The notes under the pieces are model-generated. The model saw only the letters and a list, made by a program, of their open reading frames with translations, did not search any database and was not told the origin of the DNA. A DNA stretch of 64,000 nucleotides, from NCBI RefSeq assembly GCF_017908595.1, contig NZ_JAGKTL010000004.1, forward strand, positions 124,001 through 188,000. Reading direction: 5' to 3'. A program made the translations under genes and the position numbers. The DNA is from Rhodothermus bifroesti (GTDB taxonomy: Bacteria > Bacteroidota > Rhodothermia > Rhodothermales > Rhodothermaceae). Position 1 is the stretch's first letter, and each line of letters opens with the position of its first letter. Positions 1-8,715 of this stretch are shown here, piece after piece.

Positions 1-644
1 TCGGCACCAATCAGGCGCAGAAACCGATACTCGGCTTTCGTTTCCAGGTTAGGACCTAGCACAGCCACGTACACACCCTGCTGCAACTTAATGCCCAATT
101 CCAACGCTTTTGCTTCAGCCAAGCGGCGCAACTCCGGGTCGTATGGCTCACTCATATCTGGAAAACGCGGCCCCCAGTCTGCCACGTTCGGCCCCAGCAA
201 GGGGTTTTGGCCTTGCAGATTAATGTGATCTGTAATCAGCATCAGGTCGCCCCGGCGAAAAAGCGGATTCATGCCGCCTGCAGCATTCGAGATCAGCAGC
301 GTGTCGATGCCCAGCGTGGCCAGCACACGCACAGGGAAGGTTACCTGTTGTGGGGTGTAGCCTTCGTACAAGTGGAAGCGCCCTTGCAAAGCATAGACCG
401 GTACGCCGCTCAGATGGCCCACAAGCAAACGCCCGTGATGGGATTCAACGGTCGAGAGCGGAAAATGCGGGATCTCCTCGTAAGGGATCACCACGTCGGG
501 CTCAACTTCGCGGGCCAACTCTCCTAACCCAGTACCCAGAATAATCCCAATTTGCGGCTGCAAACGGGTGCGTGTGCGGATATAGGCTGCAGCCGCTTCT
601 ACCTGAGCGCGATAGGCTTGAACGTCAAACAGCTGGTTCTGCAT
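1..644 (-). CDS. Purine nucleoside phosphorylase, 3' end cut by window edge
   Basis: Trimeric-type purine nucleoside phosphorylase, which cleaves inosine or guanosine with phosphate to the free base and ribose-1-phosphate in cytoplasmic purine salvage. I translated the reverse strand from the ATG at 644 ([16 protein letters not shown]). It contains the phosphate-loop motif IILGTGLG, then GHLSGV, the family block [11 protein letters not shown], and [18 protein letters not shown] followed by [10 protein letters not shown]. About 214 codons are present and the frame is still open at base 1, so the last quarter or so of a 270-280-residue protein lies outside the window. The start lies 2 bases after the stop of the upstream divIVA, so the two are probably co-transcribed. 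Family assignment is firm; exact substrate preference is not readable from this fragment. Confidence 0.93.
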   Translation of the reverse strand, partial: MQNQLFDVQAYRAQVEAAAAYIRTRTRLQPQIGIILGTGLGELAREVEPDVVIPYEEIPHFPLSTVESHHGRLLVGHLSGVPVYALQGRFHLYEGYTPQQVTFPVRVLATLGIDTLLISNAAGGMNPLFRRGDLMLITDHINLQGQNPLLGPNVADWGPRFPDMSEPYDPELRRLAEAKALELGIKLQQGVYVAVLGPNLETKAEYRFLRLIGA

Positions 645-646
645 AG

Positions 647-1471
647 TTAGTCTAGGTCTTTAAGGATTCGACGCAGTTTTTCGTATTCTTCTTGGCGTTC
701 TTCCGCTTCTGAGGCAGGCGATTCGCCTTTTGCCGGTTGCTGCGGTGGAGGTCCCACGATGGTGTGCACTTTCCAGGCCCGCGGGGGCTCAGCTGGCGTC
801 TCAGGTGAAGGTTCTGTGACGGGCGGTTGCGTCTGGAAAGTAGCAAAGCGCGGGATCATAGCCTCAGAAGCCTCTTCCACCACATCCGGGCCGGCAGCTT
901 CTGCTTCGTCTTCCGCTGGAGCTTCCGGTGTCGTGGAGACATGCGCTGCCTCGGCTTCAGGCGTGGTCGCAACCTCGGGCACCGGTACTTCTGGCTGCGG
1001 AGGTAAGGCAAGGATTTCTTGCTCTCGTGCCTCAAATTTGCAAAGCACTTCGAGCTCTGCATTGAGCCAAGCCCTCAGCCGTGCTAGGAGCGCATCCCGA
1101 CGCTCTACCAGGTCGGCCAGCTGTTGTTGCAACCGATGGCGCTCTTGTTCGGCCTTCCATCGGATCTCATCGGCCTGTGCGCGGGCTTCGTCCAGCAGCA
1201 ATTGGGCACGCTGCTCGGCCTGCTCCAGCGTTTGCCGGGCATTTTCTCGGGCCAATTGGAGGGCCTGCTGCAGTGCCTCTTCGATATGCTGGTAGTGTGC
1301 TAGCTTTTCTTCAAGTTCCCGGACGCGCTCCGCCTGGCGGCGATGCTCTTCAAGCAGGGACTGCCACTGCTCGGCTACTGTCTGCAAGAAAGCCTGCACT
1401 TCGGTGACTTCGTAGCCCCGAAACGCGCGCGTAAACTCTTGCTTGCGAATGTCCAGCGGAGTGAGTTTCAT
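647..1471 (-). CDS. divIVA: DivIVA-domain coiled-coil protein
   Basis: Cytoplasmic DivIVA/Wag31-like protein; the family binds curved membrane at poles and septa and recruits division or growth factors. The start ATG at 1471 gives [20 protein letters not shown], the classic N-terminal membrane-binding segment, and GAGG stands about 8 bases upstream; a longer frame to 1531 exists but lacks support. Residues about 30-140 are a Glu/Gln/Arg/Ala-rich coiled coil. Residues about 155-240 are a low-complexity Pro/Glu/Ala/Thr linker, and the end is a short charged helix. Total 274 residues, longer than Gram-positive DivIVA because of the linker. It sits directly downstream of yggS, recalling the yggS(ylmE)-ylm-divIVA order of Gram-positive bacteria. 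Family confident; partner proteins unknown. Confidence 0.9.
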   Translation of the reverse strand: MKLTPLDIRKQEFTRAFRGYEVTEVQAFLQTVAEQWQSLLEEHRRQAERVRELEEKLAHYQHIEEALQQALQLARENARQTLEQAEQRAQLLLDEARAQADEIRWKAEQERHRLQQQLADLVERRDALLARLRAWLNAELEVLCKFEAREQEILALPPQPEVPVPEVATTPEAEAAHVSTTPEAPAEDEAEAAGPDVVEEASEAMIPRFATFQTQPPVTEPSPETPAEPPRAWKVHTIVGPPPQQPAKGESPASEAEERQEEYEKLRRILKDLD

Positions 1472-1540
1472 GATGTCGACCTCGGATGGCTGGCATAATA
1501 GGAAGATAGGAAAAAAAGCCCTCCGCTGCACCCCATCTCC

Positions 1541-2272
1541 TTAGACAAGGCGCGGACCAAATAGCGCACTGCCAATGCGCACATGCGTTGCGCCTTCTTC
1601 AATAGCCACCTCAAAATCCCCACTCATGCCCATAGACAGATACCGGAGCTGCACCCGTGGATTACGCCGCGCGTCATACGTTTGGGCTAGCTGTCGCAAT
1701 AAGCGAAATTGCGGACGCACGGCTTCGGGATCGTCGGTTGGGGCAGCCAGTGTCATCAGGCCACAAATTTCCAGGTGTTCGAAGGGCGCCAGCGCGTCCA
1801 AAAAGTCATGCACAGCCTCGGGAGGCAAACCGAATTTTGTAGACTCTCCGGAAACGTTCACTTCTACCAGGCAAGGCAACCGGCGCTCAGCCTGTGCTGC
1901 CCGCTGCTCTAAGGTTTCGGCCAGACGCAAATTGTCCAGGCTGTGCAGCCAGTCTGCATGAGCCACGACCTCCTTAGCCTTGTTGCGTTGCAAATGGCCA
2001 ATCATATGCCAGGTAATCGTCCCTCCTTCAATGTGCCCCGGCAAAACGGCTGCCTTAGCCACCAGTTCCTGCACTCGGTTTTCTCCAAAATGACGAAGCC
2101 CAGCCTCAAAAGCAAGTTGTACTACCGAGACTGGGAACGTTTTGGTCACGCCAATCAGGATGACTTCATCTGGACTTCGCCCAGCACGGCGACAGGCCTG
2201 GACAATACGCTCTTGGATGCGTGCCAGGCGATCCCGAAACGTGGCCGCGTCCAGCAGAGAAAGCTCAGTCAT
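1541..2272 (-). CDS. YggS/PROSC-family pyridoxal phosphate homeostasis protein
   Basis: Alanine-racemase-fold PLP-binding protein of the YggS/PROSC family, involved in vitamin B6 and amino/keto acid homeostasis rather than catalysis. The PLP lysine is in ILIGVTKTFP (about residue 44); the downstream blocks HFGENRVQEL, WHMIGHLQRNK, EVNVSGESTKFGL and LSMGMSGDFEVAIEEG are all family hallmarks. Length 243 residues is slightly above the usual 220-235. It is the first gene of a minus-strand run with divIVA (69 bases downstream of its stop) and the nucleoside phosphorylase, and is divergent from speE with a 118-base shared upstream region. Confidence 0.95.
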   Translation of the reverse strand: MTELSLLDAATFRDRLARIQERIVQACRRAGRSPDEVILIGVTKTFPVSVVQLAFEAGLRHFGENRVQELVAKAAVLPGHIEGGTITWHMIGHLQRNKAKEVVAHADWLHSLDNLRLAETLEQRAAQAERRLPCLVEVNVSGESTKFGLPPEAVHDFLDALAPFEHLEICGLMTLAAPTDDPEAVRPQFRLLRQLAQTYDARRNPRVQLRYLSMGMSGDFEVAIEEGATHVRIGSALFGPRLV

Positions 2273-2390
2273 GGCATGTTCATTTTTTCGCTTTCCAATG
2301 TTAAACCCCGAACAAAAGGTTCCGTGCAGGAAACCGTATTTTGCACCCTGGGGTTGGGAAATGTAACAGAGAATCTACTCAGGTTGAAAC

Positions 2391-3275
2391 ATGAGGGCTT
2401 ACGACGCTACACCCAATGCCCTTATGTGGTGGTACGAAACCGGCACCCCAGACGTTACGCTGGGTTTGCGTATGCGCCTACTGCACCACGAGCGCACGCC
2501 TTATCAGCTACTAGAAATCTATGAGCATCCCTTTTTTGGGCGCGTTTTGGTTCTGGATGGCAACTTGCAAGTAACCCAGCGGGATGAGTTTATCTACCAC
2601 GAAATGCTAACGCACGTACCTCTGCTGGGAGCCTTGCCCAAAACGCTGCAAGAAGCCTCGGTGCTGATCATCGGTGGAGGGGATGGCGGTACGCTCCGAG
2701 AGGTACTGCGTCACAACTGGGTTCGCCGGGTGGTAATGGTCGAGATCGACCCGGTGGTCATCCAACGCTGCCAAGAATTTTTAGGCTTTCATGGGAATTA
2801 TCAAGATCCTCGTGTGACCCTACACATTACCGATGCCGCACGCTACGTAGCCCGCCCAGAAGTCCAAGCACAACCGTTTGATGCCATCTTAGTGGATTCG
2901 ACCGATCCGGTCGGCCCAGGCGAAGTGCTGTTTACCCCTGAGTTTATCCGCAACGCATATGCCTGCTTAAAACCCACTGGGGTCTTTGCCCGGCATTTGT
3001 GCATGCCCCTGTTTGACGGTCCTATCTTGCGGGAAGGGGTAGCCCGCCTCCGCCAGGTGTTCCCTACAGTTGAAGTCTACCAAGCCACCATCTTTACCTA
3101 TGTCGGTGCCCAGATGGCTTTTGTGGTCTGCACCAAAGACGGCCACTCCGCCAAGAAGCCCCAACGTCTGTGGACCGGGCGCTATTACAACCCCGACGTT
3201 CACCGCGCGGCGTTTGCCCTTCCCACCTGGTGGCATACAGAGCTCATCGCCAACGCCGTCGCTACAACGCCTTGA
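2391..3275 (+). CDS. speE: Spermidine synthase (polyamine aminopropyltransferase)
   Basis: Transfers an aminopropyl group from decarboxylated S-adenosylmethionine to putrescine. The 294-residue protein has the N-terminal beta domain (residues about 12-65, ending in VLDGNLQVTQRDEFIYHEML) and a Rossmann methyltransferase-like domain with IIGGGDGGTLREVLRH and the catalytic Asp in ILVDSTDPVGPGE. The start could be the ATG at 2391 or Met12; the first is used because no other signal decides. A possible sigma70-like pair, TTGCAC and TAACAG with a 17-base spacer, lies just upstream (around 2341-2370). Its 3' end overlaps the convergent pntB by 14 bases. No speD or adiA is in view, so the product may be spermidine or another polyamine, as thermophiles often make longer or branched ones. 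Confidence 0.95.
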   Translation: MRAYDATPNALMWWYETGTPDVTLGLRMRLLHHERTPYQLLEIYEHPFFGRVLVLDGNLQVTQRDEFIYHEMLTHVPLLGALPKTLQEASVLIIGGGDGGTLREVLRHNWVRRVVMVEIDPVVIQRCQEFLGFHGNYQDPRVTLHITDAARYVARPEVQAQPFDAILVDSTDPVGPGEVLFTPEFIRNAYACLKPTGVFARHLCMPLFDGPILREGVARLRQVFPTVEVYQATIFTYVGAQMAFVVCTKDGHSAKKPQRLWTGRYYNPDVHRAAFALPTWWHTELIANAVATTP

Positions 3276-4719
3276 TTTCACTGATTAGCTTGGTCAGCGA
3301 CTCTCGGGCATCCCCAAAAAGCATCCGTGTATTGGGCAAGTAGAACAGCTCGTTCTCAATACCCGAGTAGCCAGGACGCATGCTTCGCTTAAGCACCAGA
3401 ACGGTCTTAGCACGGTCTACGTTCAAAATCGGCATCCCATAGATCGGACTACTTTTATCGTAGCGGGCGGCAGGATTCACCACATCGTTCGCCCCAATTA
3501 CTAGCGCCACATCGGCACTCTCAAACTCATCGTTGATTTCGTCCATTTCATAAAGCTGGTCGTAAGGCACGTTGGCTTCAGCCAACAGAACGTTCATGTG
3601 GCCCGGCATCCGCCCAGCTACCGGATGAATAGCATACTTAACTTCAACGCCTCGTTCCTGCAGTAAATCGGCCAACTCGCGCACCTGATGTTGCGCCTGC
3701 GCTACAGCCATGCCATAGCCTGGTGCAATAATCACCTTGTTGGCATAAGCCAGTAAAATAGCCGCATCTTCCACCGTAGCCTCCTGCACCGTCTTACCTT
3801 CAGCCGTCGCCACAGCACTTCCTTCGCCAGCCTCGCCGCCAAACCCTCCCAAGAGCACATTCAGCAACGAGCGGTTCATTGCTTCGCACATGATACGCGT
3901 CAGAATCAAGCCCGAAGCACCCACCAGCGCACCGCTCACGATCAGTGCCGTGTTATCTAAGACAAAACCGGTCGCAGCAGCCGCCAAACCAGAGTAAGAG
4001 TTCAAGAGCGAGACCACCACCGGCATATCGGCTCCACCAATTGGGATCACCAGCAGCACACCCAGCACCAGGGCTAGTCCAGCAAGCGCGACCATCCCAC
4101 CGACAACTGGATCAGCAATCAGTGGAAAGGTTTCGGCCCCTGCGATCACAAACCCCATCGACACCAACGTGCCCAGCGCAACCAAAAGCGTCAGCAGCCG
4201 CAACCCGGGGAACAGCACTGGGTTGCCCGTAATGTAGCCCCCCAGCTTGCCGAAAGCTACGAAGCTTCCCGAAAACGTAACCATCCCAATGAGTATGCTA
4301 AGCACCACGGTGATGGCCAATTGCACGTCAAAGGGCGGCTGCTCCACAGGAAGCGGTAGTAATGCAGCCAATCCCGTTGTTTCTGGGATGAGATAGCGAG
4401 CCACCTCGGCAATCGCCACCAGGGCAGAAGCCAATCCGCCAAATCCGTTAAATGCAGCCACCATTTCGGGCATCGCCGTCATGGGCACACGCAAGGCTAA
4501 GACAGCCCCAATGGCGCTGCCAAGCACCAGCCCAGCGAGCATCTCGATGGGCGTGATAATCCGATGCAAAAACAACGTTGCCACCACCGCCAGCAACATC
4601 CCCAGCGCCGCAATCAGATTGCCCCCACGGGCAGTTTTAGGAGATTGAAGACGCTTCAGGCCAAAAATAAACAGGGCGGCTGCAATCAAATAGCTAAGAT
4701 CAATCAGGGTTGTTTTCAT
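3262..4719 (-). CDS. pntB: NAD(P) transhydrogenase subunit beta
   Basis: Membrane and NADP(H)-binding subunit of the proton-translocating transhydrogenase, which uses the proton gradient to drive hydride transfer from NADH to NADP+. The first ~270 residues contain eight or nine hydrophobic segments with the conserved loop VFGSFVAFGKLGG-like stretch (here TFSGSFVAFGKLGGYITG) in the middle. The C-terminal ~200 residues form domain III: IIAPGYGMAVAQAQH, IHPVAGRMPGHMNVLLAEA, VALVIGANDVVNPAA and the final GDARESLTKLI. Length 485 is standard. It is the last of three pnt genes, 23 bases after pntAB. The final codons overlap the end of the convergent speE. Confidence 0.97.
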   Translation of the reverse strand: MKTTLIDLSYLIAAALFIFGLKRLQSPKTARGGNLIAALGMLLAVVATLFLHRIITPIEMLAGLVLGSAIGAVLALRVPMTAMPEMVAAFNGFGGLASALVAIAEVARYLIPETTGLAALLPLPVEQPPFDVQLAITVVLSILIGMVTFSGSFVAFGKLGGYITGNPVLFPGLRLLTLLVALGTLVSMGFVIAGAETFPLIADPVVGGMVALAGLALVLGVLLVIPIGGADMPVVVSLLNSYSGLAAAATGFVLDNTALIVSGALVGASGLILTRIMCEAMNRSLLNVLLGGFGGEAGEGSAVATAEGKTVQEATVEDAAILLAYANKVIIAPGYGMAVAQAQHQVRELADLLQERGVEVKYAIHPVAGRMPGHMNVLLAEANVPYDQLYEMDEINDEFESADVALVIGANDVVNPAARYDKSSPIYGMPILNVDRAKTVLVLKRSMRPGYSGIENELFYLPNTRMLFGDARESLTKLISEIKAL

Positions 4720-4742
4720 AGCGCAAACATGCTTACGTACCC

Positions 4743-5063
4743 TTAAGCCACAGAAGCGGCTTGTTTTTCAGAGGCCTGGGCTTTTTGCTCTGGCTGACGG
4801 GCTTTGAACATTTGCAACATGCGGTCGGTCACCAAAAATCCCCCGACCACGTTGATCGTCGCCGCAATCAAGGCCAGCAGTCCTAACCATTTAGACCAGG
4901 TGCCCCCAATCATACCCGCGACCACCAAGGCACCGACAATCGTAATGCCACTGATGGCATTTGACCCCGACATAAGCGGGGTATGCAACGTTTGGGGCAC
5001 TTTACTAATAACCTCAAAGCCAACAAAAGCGGCCAGTACGAAGATGATCAGGTTGTCCAGCAT
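4743..5063 (-). CDS. pntAB: NAD(P) transhydrogenase subunit alpha part 2 (membrane part)
   Basis: Small membrane subunit (106 residues) carrying the three or four transmembrane helices that in E. coli form the C-terminal end of PntA. The conserved loop QTLHTPLMSGSNAISGI near residue 25-40 is diagnostic, and hydrophobic helices surround it. The C-terminal 25 residues are a charged Ala/Gln/Lys tail. It lies 20 bases after pntAA and 23 bases before pntB, so translation and assembly are probably coordinated. The split of the alpha subunit into two polypeptides, as in Rhodospirillum and many thermophiles, is clear from the sequence. Confidence 0.95.
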   Translation of the reverse strand: MLDNLIIFVLAAFVGFEVISKVPQTLHTPLMSGSNAISGITIVGALVVAGMIGGTWSKWLGLLALIAATINVVGGFLVTDRMLQMFKARQPEQKAQASEKQAASVA

Positions 5064-5083
5064 AGCTGTTTGGTCTGGTTGCG

Positions 5084-6217
5084 TTAGGCAGCCAGCAACG
5101 CGCGTACGCGCTCGTTGACCACCTCACCGTTATAGGTTAGGCATACCCCACGAAAGATTTCGTCCTCAAAGTTTGGCTTGAAGCCTTCGGGGGTAGCAAA
5201 CTCCTGAATCATGGCCAAAAGCGTGCGGGCGTACATCTGGCTGGCATGCACGGGCATCTCAGCGGGCAGGTTCAGGGGGCCAACAATCTGGACCCCGTTA
5301 TGTATTACGGTTTCGCCCGGTTGCGTCAGCACACAGTTGCCCCCGTTGGGCGCAGCCAGATCGATAATCACCGATCCGGGCTGCATGGCTGCTACAGCTT
5401 CTTCGGTGATCAGTACAGGTGCACGCCGTCCGGGAACCTGAGCCGTGCTGATAACCACGTCGGCCCGGCCAATATGGGGTACCAGGAGCTGGGCTTGCTG
5501 GCGCTGCTTTTCTTCAGCCAGTGCTTTCGCATAGCCCGAAACATCTTGGGCATCGGGCACCTCAAATGGAAGTTCGACAAACGTGGCGCCTAGGCTTTGC
5601 ACTTCTTCTTTGACCACATCCCGAATGTCGTAGGCCGAAACGCGCGCTCCCAGGCGTCGGGCCGTGGCGATGGCCTGCAAACCAGCAACCCCAGCGCCCA
5701 AAACCAGCACGCTGGCCGGACGCACCGTTCCGGCTGCGGTTGTCAGCAGCGGGAAAAACTTGGGCAACAGGTTGGCAGCAATCAGCACGGCCTTGTAACC
5801 AGCTACAGCAGCCATAGCCGAAAGCGCGTCCATTTTCTGGGCACGTGAGATGCGGGGGACCAGCTCCATGGCTAGGGCAACAACCCCCTGTCGCGCCAAG
5901 CGATCGGCCACTTCAGGCTGATCCAACGGGCTCAGAAAACCAATCAACACACTGCCCGACCGCATGAGGGCAATTTCTTCTTCTGAAGGTGGCTGCACGT
6001 GCACCACCACGTCGGCCCCCCAAGCTTCTTCTTGCGAGACCATGCGGGCCCCGACGTCCGCATAGGCCGCATCGGGAAAATAAGCCCCCGTGCCCGCCCC
6101 CTTGGCCACCCAGACTTCCATGCCCTGTTGCACCAGACGCCGCACTACCTCTGGAACCAAAGCCACCCGCCGCTCCCCTACCGCCGTTTCAGCCGGTACA
6201 CCAATTCGTAATGCCAT
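5084..6217 (-). CDS. pntAA: NAD(P) transhydrogenase subunit alpha part 1 (NAD-binding)
   Basis: Soluble NAD(H)-binding domain I subunit, related to alanine dehydrogenase. MALRIGVPAETAVGERRVAL is the N-terminal AlaDH/PNT signature. The Rossmann domain begins at VLVLGAGVAGLQAIATARRLGA (about residue 170), with the AYDIR acidic residue that selects NAD and the mobile-loop region around VISTAQVPGRRAPVLIT. Ends with a short tail FEDEIFRGVCLTYNGEVV, which substitutes for the linker to the membrane domain. 377 residues, usual for the split form. First gene of pntAA-pntAB-pntB; 139 bases separate it from the stop of upstream serC, long enough to hold its own promoter, though I cannot identify one with confidence. 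Confidence 0.96.
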   Translation of the reverse strand: MALRIGVPAETAVGERRVALVPEVVRRLVQQGMEVWVAKGAGTGAYFPDAAYADVGARMVSQEEAWGADVVVHVQPPSEEEIALMRSGSVLIGFLSPLDQPEVADRLARQGVVALAMELVPRISRAQKMDALSAMAAVAGYKAVLIAANLLPKFFPLLTTAAGTVRPASVLVLGAGVAGLQAIATARRLGARVSAYDIRDVVKEEVQSLGATFVELPFEVPDAQDVSGYAKALAEEKQRQQAQLLVPHIGRADVVISTAQVPGRRAPVLITEEAVAAMQPGSVIIDLAAPNGGNCVLTQPGETVIHNGVQIVGPLNLPAEMPVHASQMYARTLLAMIQEFATPEGFKPNFEDEIFRGVCLTYNGEVVNERVRALLAA

Positions 6218-6356
6218 TGCGTCGCTACGAAAAGTTTAAGTTTTCCCCCTTGGGCTTCACAATTACAAACTTCCACCACTTTGGAGCCTAATAAAGCACG
6301 AAAGGGCTGCGCTCTGCAACGGCTTATGCTGCGATTGATCGTGGCATCACAAAAAA

Positions 6357-7475
6357 TCAACCATATCTTTGCTCAAAATAGTCCATAAATGATATAAGAG
6401 CTTCGACGGCTTCTATTGGGCAGGCATTGTAGATCGATGCGCGCAATCCGCCAACCAACCGATGTCCTTTAAGCCCGATAAGGCCGGCCTGCTGCGCTTC
6501 TTCGATGAACTGTTTTTCGAGCGTTTCGCTGGGCAAGCGAAACGTCACGTTCATCTTTGAGCGCGAAGCTGGCTCGGCCGTACCCCGGTAAAAATCACTT
6601 TGATCAATGCGCCGGTAAAGCAGCTCGGCTTTTCGATTGTTGATGGCTTCAATGGCTGGTAGTCCGCCCAAGCCTTCCAGCCAGCGCAGCACCTTTTCGA
6701 CGATGTAAACGGCAAACACAGGGGGCGTATTGAAGAGTTTGGCTGCATGAACGCCATAGTCCAGCATAGGGGGTAGGGGTTGATTGCGGCGCTGCAAAAA
6801 GTCTTCGCGCACAAGCACAAGGGTTACGCCTGCGGGCCCCACGTTTTTCTGCGCACCGGCATAGATTAGCCCATACCGCCTGGGATCAATGCGCCGGCTG
6901 AGAAAGTCACTCGACGCATCGCACACCAGCGGCACGCTGACTTCAGGCTCAGACGGGAACTGCGTGCCATAGATCGTATTGTTGGACGTAAAGTGCAGAT
7001 AGGCCGCTTGCGGATCCAAATCCCAGCTTGAGGGATCTGGAATGGCGCAAAACTGGCGATCTTCGCTGCTGGCCGCCACACGCACGCGTCCCACAAGCTG
7101 GGCATCCTGAAAAGCCCGTTTCGCCCAGTGGCCGGTGATCAAATAATCGGCCGAGCCTCCTGGGGGCAAAAAGTTAAGGGGCACTTGATAAAATTGCAGC
7201 GAAGCTCCTCCTTGTAAAAACAGTACATGCCACGTCTCATCGAGTCCCAAAAGCTTGCGCAAAAGCGATTTGGCCGACTCGGCGATAGCAGTGTATTCAG
7301 GCGAGCGGTGGCTGATCTCTAAAATGGAGGTGCCCAGCTGGCGGTACATTGGCAACTCTTCTTTGACTTCAAGCAGCACCGACTCGGGCAGTACCGCCGG
7401 TCCTGCCGAAAAATTATACACCCGACCAGTAGCGGTGCGAAATACCGGGGTTTGTAAAGTTGCAGGTTGGGTCAT
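6357..7475 (-). CDS. serC: Phosphoserine aminotransferase
   Basis: PLP enzyme converting 3-phosphohydroxypyruvate and glutamate to phosphoserine; second step of serine synthesis, also usable in the PLP pathway. Recognisable by YNFSAGPAVLPESVL (residues about 20-34), FLQGGASLQF, the PLP lysine in IYAGAQKNVGPAGVTLVLV, and SKMNVTFRLP near the C-terminus. The last section, GLKGHRLVGGLRASIYNACP, is the family's substrate-binding end. Length 372 includes about 15 extra N-terminal residues; Met at residue 1 was kept because it lies 14 bases after serA's stop. Part of the minus-strand set DUF1015-serA-serC. Confidence 0.96.
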   Translation of the reverse strand: MTQPATLQTPVFRTATGRVYNFSAGPAVLPESVLLEVKEELPMYRQLGTSILEISHRSPEYTAIAESAKSLLRKLLGLDETWHVLFLQGGASLQFYQVPLNFLPPGGSADYLITGHWAKRAFQDAQLVGRVRVAASSEDRQFCAIPDPSSWDLDPQAAYLHFTSNNTIYGTQFPSEPEVSVPLVCDASSDFLSRRIDPRRYGLIYAGAQKNVGPAGVTLVLVREDFLQRRNQPLPPMLDYGVHAAKLFNTPPVFAVYIVEKVLRWLEGLGGLPAIEAINNRKAELLYRRIDQSDFYRGTAEPASRSKMNVTFRLPSETLEKQFIEEAQQAGLIGLKGHRLVGGLRASIYNACPIEAVEALISFMDYFEQRYG

Positions 7476-7489
7476 GGCAGGTTCTTGGT

Positions 7490-8698
7490 TTAAGGGTTCA
7501 ACGGGATCAATGAAACGGCCAGAACGTCTGGGTGTGCCGCAATGCGGCGAACGACCTCAGCACTTGGGCTTCCGTCAAACCGAATGCGGGCACAGGCTGC
7601 CCGTGCTCCAGAGAAGATCAGATTTTCCATTTCTTGGACGTTCCATCCGGCCCGCCGCACTTCGTCGAGCACAGCAGCCAGCACACCCACTTTGTCCAGG
7701 TGACGTACCGTCAGCACATGGGTCGCTGGCGAGTGGAGCTCGAGGTTGACGCAGTGGAGCACGCGGCCTGTTTCGGCATAGGTTTGAAGAATGCGCACTA
7801 CTTCGTCGGCAATGGCTTGCTGCGCCTGCTCGGTAGAAGCCCCGATATGATGGGTGAGGTATACGTTCGGGTGTGCTGCCAATGGATGGTGGAGCGGACC
7901 CGACTTGGCTGCTGGCTCGCCTTCGATGACGTCAAGCGCTGCGCAAATTCCACGTTCTTCCAAAGCCCAAGCCAACGCTTCTTCATCAACCAACGTGCTT
8001 CGGCTGGTATTGATAAAATAGGCTCCGGGCTTCATAGCCTCAAAAAAAGCGCGATTAATTAGGCGCTCTGTCTCTGGCGTAGCAGCCAGATGAACGGTCA
8101 CAATGTCGGCAGCAGCTGCTAGCTCGTAAGGGGTACGGGCGCGCACGACGCCGAGCTCTTGCGCCAGCGCATCAGTTAAAGAACGACTCCAGGCGACCAC
8201 GTGCATTTCGAAGGCATGGGCCCGGCGCACGACTTCGCGGCCAATATGTCCCAAACCCAGCACGCCCAGTGTGCGTCCCTTTAAACCTTTGGCCTTGCTA
8301 TAAGCTGCTTTGTTCCAGCGCCCTATCCGCGCATCAGCCACGTTGTCCGGAATACGTCGGTCCAACGCTACCATAAGTCCAAACGTTAACTCGGCCACAG
8401 CGACGGCATTCTTGCCCGGACAGTTGGCTACAAAAATTCCTCGAGCCGCAGCGGCTTCGACGTCGATGGTGTCAACGCCAGCCCCAGCGCGCACGATCAG
8501 TTCCAGCGAGGGCGCCGCATCCATCATGGCAGCGGTCACCTCGGTAGAACGCACCACAAGCACCTGGGGTCTTTCTTTAGAAAGCGCTTCCAAAAGGGCA
8601 ACATGAGCAGCATCGGTTTGCACCTGCACAGTAAAACCCCGATCTCGAAGCGCTTCCAGACAGGTAGAAGGTAAAACGTCGGCAATCAGTACTTTCAT
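7490..8698 (-). CDS. serA: D-3-phosphoglycerate dehydrogenase with C-terminal ACT domain
   Basis: Oxidises 3-phosphoglycerate to 3-phosphohydroxypyruvate, the first committed serine step. Substrate and catalytic domain residues 1-95 and 285-310; NAD Rossmann domain from LGVLGLGHIGREVVRRA (about residue 146). The catalytic Arg lies in FINTSRSTLVDEEAL, the Glu in CAALDVIEGEPA, and the His in YLTHHIGASTEQAQ. Residues about 325-402 (VLTVRHLDKVGVLAAVLDEV onward) form an ACT domain, suggesting feedback control by serine. Length 402 is the short ACT-containing form. Flanked 17 bases upstream by DUF1015 and 14 bases downstream by serC, so an operon. Confidence 0.96.
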   Translation of the reverse strand: MKVLIADVLPSTCLEALRDRGFTVQVQTDAAHVALLEALSKERPQVLVVRSTEVTAAMMDAAPSLELIVRAGAGVDTIDVEAAAARGIFVANCPGKNAVAVAELTFGLMVALDRRIPDNVADARIGRWNKAAYSKAKGLKGRTLGVLGLGHIGREVVRRAHAFEMHVVAWSRSLTDALAQELGVVRARTPYELAAAADIVTVHLAATPETERLINRAFFEAMKPGAYFINTSRSTLVDEEALAWALEERGICAALDVIEGEPAAKSGPLHHPLAAHPNVYLTHHIGASTEQAQQAIADEVVRILQTYAETGRVLHCVNLELHSPATHVLTVRHLDKVGVLAAVLDEVRRAGWNVQEMENLIFSGARAACARIRFDGSPSAEVVRRIAAHPDVLAVSLIPLNP

Positions 8699-8715
8699 GG
8701 CTGTTTTGTAGCTTT

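Noticed and set aside
759-1295. 178-codon Ser/Ala/Arg-rich frame opposite divIVA
   Set aside because: Its composition (runs of Ser, Arg, Ala, Cys) is a mirror of the low-complexity Glu/Ala-rich divIVA coil and linker.
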